Notes under the pieces: model-generated
Databases searched by the model: none
What the model was told of the DNA's origin: nothing
What the model saw: only the letters and a program-made list of their open reading frames with translations
Origin: CAXMST01 sp035267205
GTDB lineage: Bacteria; Actinomycetota; Thermoleophilia; Solirubrobacterales; 70-9
Reading direction: 5' to 3'
Assembly (NCBI GenBank): GCA_035267205.1
Contig: DATFLZ010000059.1
Span: forward strand, 1-6,402
DNA: 6,402 nt
Part shown: positions 1-6,340 of the stretch, in pieces
Layout of the letters: the number at the start of each line of letters is the position of its first letter
Numbering within the stretch: the stretch's first letter is position 1
Translations under genes and position numbers: made by a program

Positions 1-1
1 G

Positions 2-607
2 ATCAACGTGCTCTACGCCGGCCGCCTGAGCAGGGAGAAGGGCATCGAGCTGCTCGCCGACAGCTTCCTGAAGGCCCACCGGCGGGACTCGCGCCTTCGC
101 CTTGTGCTCGCGGGCGGCGGCCCCGAGGAGGGCTTGCTGCGACGGCGCCTCGGCGAGGCGGCGACCTTCCTCGGCTGGCGGTATGGCGACGATCTCGCCC
201 GGGTGTACGCCAGCGCCGACGCGTTCCTGTTCACGTCGGAGACCGACACCTATGGTCAGGTGGTGGTTGAGGCTCAGGCAAGCGGAACCCCGGTCGTCGC
301 CGTCGCGAGCGGCGGCCCGAGCGACCTGATCGAGGACGGTCGCACCGGCATGCTGCGTCCACCGGATGCGGAGGCGCTCGCCGACGCGCTGCTCGACCTC
401 ACCTCCGTGCCGGCGCTCGGCCTCAGGATCGCGGAGGCGGGCCTGGCGGCCGCGCGCCAGCGGACCTGGGCTGCGGCGATGGCCGAGCTCGCGGCCGGCT
501 ATGACCGGGCGCTGCAAGGCGAGCCGGCCGAGGCCGGGCCGCGGCTGCGGCCGCTGGCTCCGGTGGAGGGCGGCGGCGGGACGCCTGAGCTCGCAACCGC
601 CGCCTAG
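2..607 (+). CDS. GT-B glycosyltransferase, family 4 type (C-terminal part, 5' end outside window)
   Basis: The gene is already open at the window edge; a GTG at 8 is in frame but sits inside the domain, so the true start lies upstream. The visible 201 residues form the nucleotide-sugar-binding half of a retaining GT-B enzyme. It begins with the domain's first strand and the motif YAGRLSREKG, then the strand-turn LVLAGGGP, then FLFTSETDTYGQ followed by VVVEAQASGTPVV. Counting the GTG at 8 as residue 1, D80 and E88 form the D/E-x7-E donor-site motif, and SGGPSDLIEDGRTG follows. TDTYGQ with EAQASG resembles mannosyl- or glucosyltransferases acting on lipids or glycans (family knowledge), but the acceptor-binding N-terminal half is not visible, so donor and acceptor cannot be named. 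The last 30 or so residues are a Pro/Ala/Gly-rich tail outside the fold. A GC-rich hairpin follows the stop codon, and ppk1 begins 86 bp downstream. Confidence 0.9.
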   Translation: MNVLYAGRLSREKGIELLADSFLKAHRRDSRLRLVLAGGGPEEGLLRRRLGEAATFLGWRYGDDLARVYASADAFLFTSETDTYGQVVVEAQASGTPVVAVASGGPSDLIEDGRTGMLRPPDAEALADALLDLTSVPALGLRIAEAGLAAARQRTWAAAMAELAAGYDRALQGEPAEAGPRLRPLAPVEGGGGTPELATAA

Positions 608-615
608 CCATAGCC

Positions 616-634
616 CCCCGCCTGAGCGGCGGGG
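616..634 (+). terminator. GC-rich hairpin after the glycosyltransferase, possible terminator
   Basis: CCCCGCC (616-622) and GGCGGGG (628-634) pair perfectly over 7 bp around the 5-nt loop TGAGC, starting 9 nt after the glycosyltransferase stop. Only two T residues follow, so it lacks the U-tract of a classical intrinsic terminator. U-poor hairpins after genes are common in high-GC actinobacteria, which makes termination or 3'-end protection plausible but unproven. Confidence 0.45.
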
Positions 635-660
635 TTCGCCCGGTCACGATCCGTATACAC

Positions 661-672
661 CCCCGATCGGGG
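661..672. repeat. Perfect 12-bp palindrome upstream of ppk1, possible operator
   Basis: CCCCGATCGGGG is a perfect inverted repeat lying 22 nt before the ppk1 start codon. If TAGGAT (679-684) is the -10 box, the palindrome falls in the -10/-35 spacer, where a bound dimeric regulator would block transcription. No regulator family is identified, and the dyad could be chance in GC-rich DNA. Confidence 0.3.
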
Positions 673-678
673 TCGCTC

Positions 679-684
679 TAGGAT
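679..684 (+). promoter_or_regulatory. Possible -10 box TAGGAT for ppk1
   Basis: TAGGAT matches TATAAT at four of six positions, including the key A at position 2 and T at position 6. It ends 9 nt before the ppk1 ATG, so transcription would start at or very near the start codon. No good -35 is visible: TACACC at 656-661 matches TTGACA at three of six positions with a 17-bp spacer. The GGGAGG at 685-690 could instead be a ribosome binding site, although its 3-nt distance to ATG is short. Confidence 0.3.
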
Positions 685-693
685 GGGAGGCTG

Positions 694-2865
694 ATGGAGA
701 CCGATCAGAGCGACAGGGTGGATGGTGGCGAGGCCCCGCCGCCCGCGAGTCCGCCCGCCGAGGGCGCGCTGTCGGCGGCGACCGCCGATCTCGAGGATCC
801 CGCCCTCTACTTCAACCGCCAGACCTCGTGGATGGACTTCAACGATCGGGTCCTGCAGCTGGTCGAGGATCCGAGCATCCCGCTGCTGGAGCGGATCAAG
901 TTCTGCGCGATCTATGAGAGCAATCTGGATGAGTTCTTCATGGTGCGCGTCGCGGGGCTGCACGATCAAGTGGAGGCGTCGCTCGATGGCCGTGGCGCCG
1001 ACGGGATGTCGGCGTCCGAGCAGATCAATGCGGTTCGCGAGAAGGTGCTCGAGCAGCGTGCCCGCCTGCAGCGCTGCTTCGACGAGGAGCTGCGCCCGGC
1101 GCTCGGCGAGTACGGGATTCGAATCATCTCCTACGAGGAGGCATCCTCCGACGACCGCCGCGAGCTCGACCTGCTGTTCCGCAAGCAGGTGTTCCCCGCC
1201 CTGACTCCCCTGGTGCTGGGCATGGGCCGGCCCTTCCCCTACATCTCGAATCTCTCGCTGAGCCTGCTGGTCGTGCTCCGCGATCCCGAGCAGGACGGCG
1301 ACATCCTCGCCCGCGTGAAGGTGCCGAAGGAGCTTCTTCGTCGCTTCGTGCCGCTGGCCGACGGGATCAGCTTCGTCGCGATGGAGGAGGTGATCGCCCG
1401 CAACCTCGGCGCCCTCTTCCCGGGGATGGAGGTCATCGGGCACTCGCTGTTCCGGGTCACGCGCGACACCGACTACGACGTCTCGGACGAGGCCGACGAC
1501 CTGCGCCAGGCGGTCGAGGACGAGATCCGCCGCCGCCGCTTCGGCGAGATCGTCCGGCTCGAGATCTCGGCATCTCTGCCGGACAGGCTCCGGGACCGGC
1601 TGATCAGCTCCCTGAAGATCGAGGATCGACAGGTCTATCCCGTGGTCGGGATGCTCGGTATGGACGATCTCTGGGACGTGGTCGGGGTCCCGGGCTTTCC
1701 TGAGCTTCGGGACGAGCCGTTCACCGGCGTCACTCAGCCGCGGCTGCAGGGCGAGGACGGCGATACCGTCGACATCCTCGCGGCGATGCGTGAGGGCGAC
1801 ATCGTCGTCCACCATCCGTACGACGCGTTCTCGACCTCGGTCGAGGCGTTCATCAAGCAGGCCACCAACGACCCCGACGTGCTGGCGATCAAGCAGACGG
1901 TGTACCGGACCAGTGCCGACTCCCCGCTGATCCGTTCGCTGATCGACGCCGCTGAGCGGGGCAAGCAGGCGGTCTGCATGGTGGAGCTGAAGGCGCGGTT
2001 CGACGAGCAGGCGAACATCACCTGGGCGAAGCGGCTGGAGCAGTCCGGCGTGCACGTCGTCTACGGCATCCCCGCGCTCAAGACCCATGCGAAGTGTGCG
2101 CTGATCGCCCGCCGCGAGGGCGACGGGGTCCGGCACTACGCCCATATCGGCACCGGCAACTACAACGCGAAGACGGCGAAGCTCTACACGGACCTCGGCA
2201 TCTTCACGGCGGACCCCGACCTCTGTTCCGACATCGCGGAGATGTTCAACTACCTGACGGGATACGCGCGTCCCCGACGCTATCGTCGCGCCCTCATCGC
2301 CCCCCACAACCTCGCGGAGGGCCTGCTCGACGAGATCGACAGGACGATCGAGTCGCACTCGCCCGAGACGCCGGCCCGGATCAGGATGAAGATGAACTCC
2401 CTGCTGGACCCGCCCATGATCCGGGCGCTGTACCGGGCCTCGCAGGCGGGGGTTCCAGTTGAGCTCAACGTGCGCGGGATCTGCGCGCTTCGCCCGGGCG
2501 TGCCCGGGGTCTCCGAGAGCGTCTCGGTCGTCTCGGTGCTCGGCCGGTTCCTGGAGCACTCACGGATCTACGCCTTCGAGCGGGCCGGCGAGGAGCCCAG
2601 CGTCTACATCGGCTCGGCCGACCTGATGCCGCGCAACCTCTACAACCGGGTCGAGTTGATCGCACCGGTGATCGACGACCGCATCCGCGCCGATCTGCTC
2701 GACATCCTCGACGTGAGCCTGGCGGCCGAGGTCGGCGCCTGGGAGCTCGATGCCGGGGGCCATTGGACACGGCGGACACTCCCCGAGGACCGGCCCGGAC
2801 GCGATGTACAGGCGGAGTTCATCGAGCGCTACAACAACCGGCTCGCCGAGTCGGTGGCGCTCTGA
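694..2865 (+). CDS. ppk1: Polyphosphate kinase 1 (PPK1)
   Basis: This enzyme reversibly transfers the ATP gamma-phosphate to inorganic polyphosphate through a phosphohistidine intermediate. The 723-residue protein has the full four-domain layout: N domain about 36-136 (SNLDEFFMVR, N77), head domain about 137-351, and two phospholipase-D-like C-terminal domains about 352-532 and 533-717. From memory of the E. coli enzyme, its catalytic residues map here with a constant +30 shift: R405 (VYRTS), R435 (KARFDEQAN), H465 (LKTHAK, the phosphorylated histidine), Y498 (KLYTD), R594 (VRGIC) and H622 (FLEHSR). All are present, so it should be active. It is longer than the usual 690 or so residues because of an acidic, Pro/Ala-rich N-terminal extension of about 35 residues. 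ATG 694 is preceded by GGGAGG at only 3 nt; GTG at 718 is a weaker alternative. No ppx, phoU or CHAD partner gene is adjacent. Confidence 0.97.
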   Translation: METDQSDRVDGGEAPPPASPPAEGALSAATADLEDPALYFNRQTSWMDFNDRVLQLVEDPSIPLLERIKFCAIYESNLDEFFMVRVAGLHDQVEASLDGRGADGMSASEQINAVREKVLEQRARLQRCFDEELRPALGEYGIRIISYEEASSDDRRELDLLFRKQVFPALTPLVLGMGRPFPYISNLSLSLLVVLRDPEQDGDILARVKVPKELLRRFVPLADGISFVAMEEVIARNLGALFPGMEVIGHSLFRVTRDTDYDVSDEADDLRQAVEDEIRRRRFGEIVRLEISASLPDRLRDRLISSLKIEDRQVYPVVGMLGMDDLWDVVGVPGFPELRDEPFTGVTQPRLQGEDGDTVDILAAMREGDIVVHHPYDAFSTSVEAFIKQATNDPDVLAIKQTVYRTSADSPLIRSLIDAAERGKQAVCMVELKARFDEQANITWAKRLEQSGVHVVYGIPALKTHAKCALIARREGDGVRHYAHIGTGNYNAKTAKLYTDLGIFTADPDLCSDIAEMFNYLTGYARPRRYRRALIAPHNLAEGLLDEIDRTIESHSPETPARIRMKMNSLLDPPMIRALYRASQAGVPVELNVRGICALRPGVPGVSESVSVVSVLGRFLEHSRIYAFERAGEEPSVYIGSADLMPRNLYNRVELIAPVIDDRIRADLLDILDVSLAAEVGAWELDAGGHWTRRTLPEDRPGRDVQAEFIERYNNRLAESVAL

Positions 2866-2871
2866 TCCGGT

Positions 2872-2881
2872 CCGGCGCCGG
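2872..2881. repeat. Perfect 10-bp palindrome between ppk1 and the oxidoreductase gene
   Basis: CCGGCGCCGG lies 6 nt after the ppk1 stop codon. No T-tract follows, so it is not a convincing terminator. It may be a weak hairpin or simply GC-rich composition in this 44-bp gap. Confidence 0.25.
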
Positions 2882-2895
2882 GGTCCTGCGTTCGC

Positions 2896-2901
2896 CATAC
2901 T
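2896..2901 (+). promoter_or_regulatory. Possible -10 box CATACT for the oxidoreductase gene
   Basis: CATACT matches TATAAT at four of six positions and ends 8 nt before ATG 2910. The sequence between it and the ATG (GAGCGCCG) has no useful Shine-Dalgarno. This fits a start site at or next to the ATG and a leaderless mRNA. No -35 is recognisable, and readthrough from ppk1 is equally possible because the gap is only 44 bp. Confidence 0.25.
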
Positions 2902-2909
2902 GAGCGCCG

Positions 2910-4301
2910 ATGCGTCATCACGCGCATGGCTTCTGGATCTCTGACGCACCCCCGGCGGAACCTCGCGAGCCGCTGAGCGGGAACCGGGTCGCCGACTTCG
3001 CGATCGCCGGCGGCGGCTACACCGGGATGTGGGCGGCGTGGTGGATCAAGCAGCAGGCGCCCGGGGCCGAAGTCGTGCTGCTGGAGTCCGACGTCTGCGG
3101 CCACGGCCCCAGCGGTCGCAACGGCGGCTTCTGCAACTCGATGTGGTTCAGCCTGCCCACCCTGGTCCGGCGCTTCGGCGAGCAACGGGCGCTGGCCGTC
3201 TGCCGGGCGGCCGAGGCATCGGTTGACGCGATCGGCGAGTGGTGCCGCGACCAGGAGGTCGACGCACGCTTCCGGCGCGGCGGATACATGCAGGTCTCCA
3301 CCTGTGCGGCCCAGGACGGGACGTGGCGCCCCGTGCTCGAGGAGACCGAGCGGCTCGGCGTTGGCGACGTCGTGGTCGAGCTCGGCCCGGAGGGGGTGGC
3401 GGCGCGCTGCCGTTCGCCGCGCCTCCGGGGGGGTGCGTACTTCCCGTCGGGGGCGAACCTCGATCCGGCCCGGCTGGCGGCCGGACTGCGCAGCCGGTTG
3501 ATCGATGCGGGCGTGGTCGTCGCGGAGCGGACTCCCATGCGCCGGTTCCGCGAGCACGACGGAGCGATTGTCGTCGAGCACGCCGGGGGCGAGCTGCGCG
3601 CCGGCCGGCTCGTGCTTGCAACCGGCGGGCACCTGCTCAGGGTGGGCGGGCTCCGCCACTCCCTCACCGGCACCTCGTCGCACATGGTCGTCACCGAGCC
3701 CGTGCCCGACCTGCTGGAGGAGATCGGCTGGACCGGGGGCGAGAGCATCTCCGACTCCCGCGCGATGCTGCATTACTTCCGCACGACCGTGGACGGCCGG
3801 ATCGCCTTCGGCTGGGGCGGAGGAAGGATCGTCTACGGGGCCCGCCTGGGCCAGCGCGTGGACGTCGATGCGAGCATGGCGCCGCAGGTCGAGGCTCACC
3901 TGAAGAGCTTCTTCCCGGGTCTCGAGGGTCGCCGGGTCGAGCAGGCCTGGGGCGGGCCGATCGACGTCTCGCCCACCCACCTGCCGATGATCCGAACGCT
4001 CGGGTCCCGGGTCGTGGCCGGCTTCGGCTACACCGGCAATGGGGTCGGCCCCTCCCAGATGCTCGGTCGGGCGCTCGCTTCACTCACGCTCGACCGCCGT
4101 GACGAGCACACCGAGCTTGCGCTCGTCGACCCGCCGCGCGCGCTCGTGCCGCCTGAGCCGTTCCGCTGGGCGGGCGGCAGCCTGATCCGCCGCGCGATCC
4201 TCCGCAAGGAGCGGCTCGAGGAGGAGGAGCGAAGCGTGGACGCGTTGACCCGGGCCGTCTGCGGGATCCCCGAGCGGATCGGGATCCACGTCGGCCGCTG
4301 A
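2910..4301 (+). CDS. FAD-dependent oxidoreductase, DAO / PuuB-like family
   Basis: This is a complete 463-residue flavoprotein of the D-amino-acid oxidase (DAO, COG0665) superfamily, whose members oxidise amines or amino acids with FAD. A Rossmann fold starts near residue 28 with the dinucleotide motif GGGYTG (34-39), and E59 at the end of the second strand (VVLLESD) should hold the FAD ribose. GPSGRNGGF (66-74) is the flavin-contact signature shared with gamma-glutamylputrescine oxidase and relatives. VLATGG (235-240) is the second dinucleotide-region motif, and GGPIDVSPTHLPMI followed by GFGYTGNGVG (371-380) closes the FAD site. The middle, about 85-330, is the substrate domain. A charged tail after about 405 (RKERLEEEER) is outside the core. 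There is no signal peptide, so it is probably cytosolic. The substrate cannot be read from sequence, and no transporter, aldehyde dehydrogenase or polyamine gene is adjacent to suggest one. ATG 2910 lacks a Shine-Dalgarno but places FWISDAPP at the N-terminus, which I recall as usual for actinobacterial members. Confidence 0.9.
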   Translation: MRHHAHGFWISDAPPAEPREPLSGNRVADFAIAGGGYTGMWAAWWIKQQAPGAEVVLLESDVCGHGPSGRNGGFCNSMWFSLPTLVRRFGEQRALAVCRAAEASVDAIGEWCRDQEVDARFRRGGYMQVSTCAAQDGTWRPVLEETERLGVGDVVVELGPEGVAARCRSPRLRGGAYFPSGANLDPARLAAGLRSRLIDAGVVVAERTPMRRFREHDGAIVVEHAGGELRAGRLVLATGGHLLRVGGLRHSLTGTSSHMVVTEPVPDLLEEIGWTGGESISDSRAMLHYFRTTVDGRIAFGWGGGRIVYGARLGQRVDVDASMAPQVEAHLKSFFPGLEGRRVEQAWGGPIDVSPTHLPMIRTLGSRVVAGFGYTGNGVGPSQMLGRALASLTLDRRDEHTELALVDPPRALVPPEPFRWAGGSLIRRAILRKERLEEEERSVDALTRAVCGIPERIGIHVGR

Positions 4302-4316
4302 GGAGGCGGGGGCGGG

Positions 4317-4955
4317 CTAGAGGAACGGGAGGGTCGCCAGGCGGATCACGCCGAGGACGAAGACGACCGTGCCGGCTCCGAGTGAGACGGCGACGATGCG
4401 GTCCGACGTGAACTTGGTGGCGATGCCGGCGAAGAAGAGGACGGCGGCGAAGAAGATCGTCGAGAGCACGTAGTTGTCGGAGGTCTGGTTGGCCTCCCTG
4501 CCGGACTCGAACTTGGCCGACGCCTCCTCCTCGAGCTCGTCGGCACGGACGAGCTCTTCGGGTTGGTAGCTGTCGAGTGTGAAGGGCACGTTCTCGGCGT
4601 CCGGATTCTTTTCCGGCTTCGAGGCCAGCCACTCCTCGAACGCAGGCTTGAACTCCTTGCGGAAGAACCGGTCCTCGTAGGCCTTCTGGAGCCGCTTGTT
4701 CCCGTTGCTCAACGCGGATGCCCACTCGGTGAAGAGGGCCGCGTCGATGGTCACGAACGAGGCGCCGTTCGACTGCGCCTTCGCGGACTCGGTGCGTGAG
4801 GCACCGGCCGAGGTGAAGTCGGTGGACTGCTGGCCGCTCCAGCGGGTCGACTCGTAGGCGCTGTACGCGGTCGCCACCGTCGCCGCCGCGAGCAGCAGCG
4901 CGGACCACAGCTCGAGGCGCTCCCTGAACTGCGTTGGCCCGTTTCCGTCGTTCAT
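4317..4955 (-). CDS. Uncharacterised three-helix membrane protein
   Basis: I do not recognise a named family for this 212-residue protein. A short N-terminus with RER at 11-13 precedes a first membrane helix at about 15-34. A long hydrophilic region (about 35-160) follows, opening with AYESTRWSGQQ and a Ser/Thr/Ala-rich stretch, then a charged segment rich in Lys and Glu. Two closely spaced helices (about 162-180 and 186-207) end the protein, which stops with LPFL. The positive-inside rule suggests N-terminus inside, the central region outside and the C-terminus outside. There is no cysteine, no lipobox and no obvious catalytic motif. Coding is supported by an uninterrupted frame with GC-rich third positions and clear hydrophobic periodicity. 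The ATG has no Shine-Dalgarno, but TAGGCT ends 9 nt upstream. The antiporter gene ends 34 bp upstream on the same strand, so the two may be co-transcribed. The 3' end converges on the oxidoreductase gene. Confidence 0.82.
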   Translation of the reverse strand: MNDGNGPTQFRERLELWSALLLAAATVATAYSAYESTRWSGQQSTDFTSAGASRTESAKAQSNGASFVTIDAALFTEWASALSNGNKRLQKAYEDRFFRKEFKPAFEEWLASKPEKNPDAENVPFTLDSYQPEELVRADELEEEASAKFESGREANQTSDNYVLSTIFFAAVLFFAGIATKFTSDRIVAVSLGAGTVVFVLGVIRLATLPFL

Positions 4956-4964
4956 GCGCCGGGC

Positions 4965-4970
4965 AGCCTA
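4965..4970 (-). promoter_or_regulatory. Possible -10 box TAGGCT for the membrane protein gene
   Basis: On the minus strand TAGGCT (4970 down to 4965) ends 9 nt before the ATG at 4955, with GCCCGGCGC between and no ribosome binding site. CTGAGC at 4993-4988, overlapping the antiporter stop codon, matches TTGACA at three of six positions with a 17-bp spacer. A start site next to the ATG would make the gene leaderless and allow expression independent of the antiporter. Confidence 0.35.
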
Positions 4971-4989
4971 CCGGTCGGTCCGCGTCGGC

Positions 4990-6255
4990 TCAGTCCTCGT
5001 CCTCCATCATCTCGCCGCGGACGGGGAGCTCCATCACCGGCCGCATCTCCTGGGACTCCTCGCCCGCCAGCTCGACCGCCGCCGCATACCGCCGGCTCAG
5101 CGGGCGGGCTGTCACACCGTGGGCGACGACGCTGGCGAGCACGGTCACGGTCATCGCGGCAAAGAGGATCGGGATGCCCGGGAGCTCTGGCTCCTCCTCC
5201 AGCACGACGAGCGCGAGGATGATTGAGGCGAGCCCGCGCGGTCCGAACCAGCCGAGGAAGGCGACCGAAGTACCCCGCAGACCGGTCCCGACGAGGGCGA
5301 GGGCCACGGGGAGCATCCGCACGACGGTCAGGCTCAACAGGCCGAACAGCACCACCTCCCAGCCGGCGGCGTCGAGGAAGCCGATCGCGCTGATGCCGAA
5401 GATGAAGAAGACGGCGAGGTTCAGCAGCTGGCCCTCGTCCTCGGTGAAGTCGAGGATCTTCTCACCGCAGAGGTCGGTCACCCGGCTCGCAGCCAGTCCG
5501 GCGGAGAACGCGGCAATGAAGCCGTTGCCGCCGAGCTCCTCGGCCAGCGCCCAGGCCGCGAGCGCCAAGGCGATGATCGAGAGCTGCTTGAAGGTCCCGG
5601 TCATCCACTCGCGGCGGCTGGCCCGATCGATGAGCCAGGAGCCGCACAGCCCGATGCCGATGCCGGTCAGGGCCCCGATCCCGATCTGCTCCAGAGCGAA
5701 CGAGAGCCAGCCGGAGGCGGTCACCTCGGTCTCGGCGACGGCGAGCCCCGTGAACAGGAAGAGGAAGGGGATCGAGAGGCCGTCGTTGAGCCCGCTCTCG
5801 ACGTTCAGCGCCTGCCGGATCCGGGCGGGAACGCGCCTGCTCGAGACGACGGCCTGGCCGAGCGCCGCGTCGGTCGGGGCGAGCACGGCGGCGATCATCG
5901 CCGCCTCCCAGAACTCGATGCCGGTCAAAAGCAGGGCCGCGGCGATCGTCCCGAGCCCGATCGTCAGCGGCATCCCGATACCGAGGAGGCGGGCCGGCAG
6001 CGCCTCGTTCTCCCTGAGAGCGACGAGGTTGATGCGGGAGGCGTCGGAGAAGAGGACGATCACCAGCGCGACCTCGGCGAGCAGGAGGCCCGTCTCGCTG
6101 GTCAGCTCGAGGTCGGTCAGGCCGGCGACGTCGGGCCCGAGCACGATTCCGGCGGCGACGAAGATCATCGGCGCGCTGATCGAGGCGCGCTCGAGCCTGC
6201 CGGAGACGAGGCTGTAGGCGAACAGGACGGCGGCGAGGATGCCGAGATCGGTCAC
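4990..6255 (-). CDS. Na+/H+ antiporter, CPA1 (NhaP-like) family
   Basis: This membrane protein should exchange Na+ or another monovalent cation for protons. With the chosen GTG start it has 421 residues and about 12 hydrophobic segments covering roughly 1-390. Family motifs are visible: LAPTDAALG carries the TD pair (T128, D129), and VESGLNDG carries the partner acid E153 and the ND pair (N157, D158) that defines electroneutral CPA1 exchangers. FGPRGLAS carries the conserved arginine (R340). LFSDASRI (D71) replaces the LFEGG seen in many relatives. The C-terminal 30 or so residues are hydrophilic and end in an acidic EMMEDED; there is no TrkA/RCK or CBS regulatory domain, unlike larger relatives. 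The same frame stays open to an ATG at 6330, but those 25 extra residues (NSCSLLLPECARRSG) look non-native, and GTG 6255 has GAGG 8 nt upstream and starts directly at the first helix. K+ or Ca2+ specificity cannot be excluded from sequence. Confidence 0.92.
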   Translation of the reverse strand: MTDLGILAAVLFAYSLVSGRLERASISAPMIFVAAGIVLGPDVAGLTDLELTSETGLLLAEVALVIVLFSDASRINLVALRENEALPARLLGIGMPLTIGLGTIAAALLLTGIEFWEAAMIAAVLAPTDAALGQAVVSSRRVPARIRQALNVESGLNDGLSIPFLFLFTGLAVAETEVTASGWLSFALEQIGIGALTGIGIGLCGSWLIDRASRREWMTGTFKQLSIIALALAAWALAEELGGNGFIAAFSAGLAASRVTDLCGEKILDFTEDEGQLLNLAVFFIFGISAIGFLDAAGWEVVLFGLLSLTVVRMLPVALALVGTGLRGTSVAFLGWFGPRGLASIILALVVLEEEPELPGIPILFAAMTVTVLASVVAHGVTARPLSRRYAAAVELAGEESQEMRPVMELPVRGEMMEDED

Positions 6256-6263
6256 GCCCTGAT

Positions 6264-6267
6264 CCTC
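6264..6267 (-). promoter_or_regulatory. Ribosome binding site deciding the antiporter GTG start
   Basis: Minus-strand GAGG (6267 down to 6264) lies 8 nt upstream of GTG 6255, a normal Shine-Dalgarno distance. The upstream in-frame ATG at 6330 has no comparable site, which supports the shorter protein. Confidence 0.5.
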
Positions 6268-6289
6268 GCACGCACCGGATCGCCGTGCG
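6267..6289. repeat. Inverted repeat in the divergent promoter region
   Basis: CGCACG (6267-6272) and CGTGCG (6284-6289) are perfect 6-bp arms 11 nt apart. They sit between the antiporter start (6255) and the divergent gene (6341), next to the antiporter ribosome binding site. It could be an operator or a 5'-UTR hairpin, but arms this short may occur by chance. Confidence 0.25.
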
Positions 6290-6303
6290 CACTCCGGAAG
6301 CAA

Positions 6304-6309
6304 TAGGCT
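6304..6309 (+). promoter_or_regulatory. Possible -10 box TAGGCT for the rightmost plus-strand gene
   Basis: TAGGCT, continuing as TAGGCTGC, is the same 8-mer found upstream of the membrane protein gene on the other strand. Here it ends 31 nt before ATG 6341, so the transcript would have a leader of roughly 25 nt rather than being leaderless. No -35 is recognisable. Confidence 0.3.
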
Positions 6310-6340
6310 GCACGAGTTCGGGGGACGCATTGAGCACTTG

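Noticed and set aside
633..655. A possible PHO box (GTTCRCC-like repeats) upstream of ppk1
   Set aside because: GTTCGCC at 634-640 and GGTCAC at 642-647 are 8 nt apart rather than the 11-nt period of actinobacterial PHO boxes, and both depart from the consensus.
654..659. TATACA as an alternative -10 box for ppk1
   Set aside because: It matches four of six positions but has no -35 at a suitable distance (TTCGCC at 635-640 is too close). TAGGAT fits the spacing seen at the neighbouring genes better.
604..2559. A 651-codon open frame on the minus strand opposite ppk1
   Set aside because: Its composition is Arg/Asp/Val/His-rich with no recognisable fold. It is the antisense shadow expected in GC-rich coding DNA, and the plus-strand gene is an unmistakable PPK1.
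2829..3980. A 383-codon minus-strand open frame opposite the oxidoreductase
   Set aside because: The opposite strand encodes a complete FAD-binding protein. The antisense frame has low-complexity composition and no motif.
4934..6217. A 427-codon open frame on the plus strand opposite the antiporter
   Set aside because: It is Ser/Arg/Ala/Pro-rich without domains, while the minus strand carries the CPA1 motifs TD, ND and GPRG. It is a shadow frame.
6256..6330. An upstream ATG (6330) that would lengthen the antiporter by 25 residues
   Set aside because: The added residues are unlike a membrane-protein N-terminus and overlap the divergent promoter. GTG 6255 has a well-placed GAGG and starts right at the first helix.
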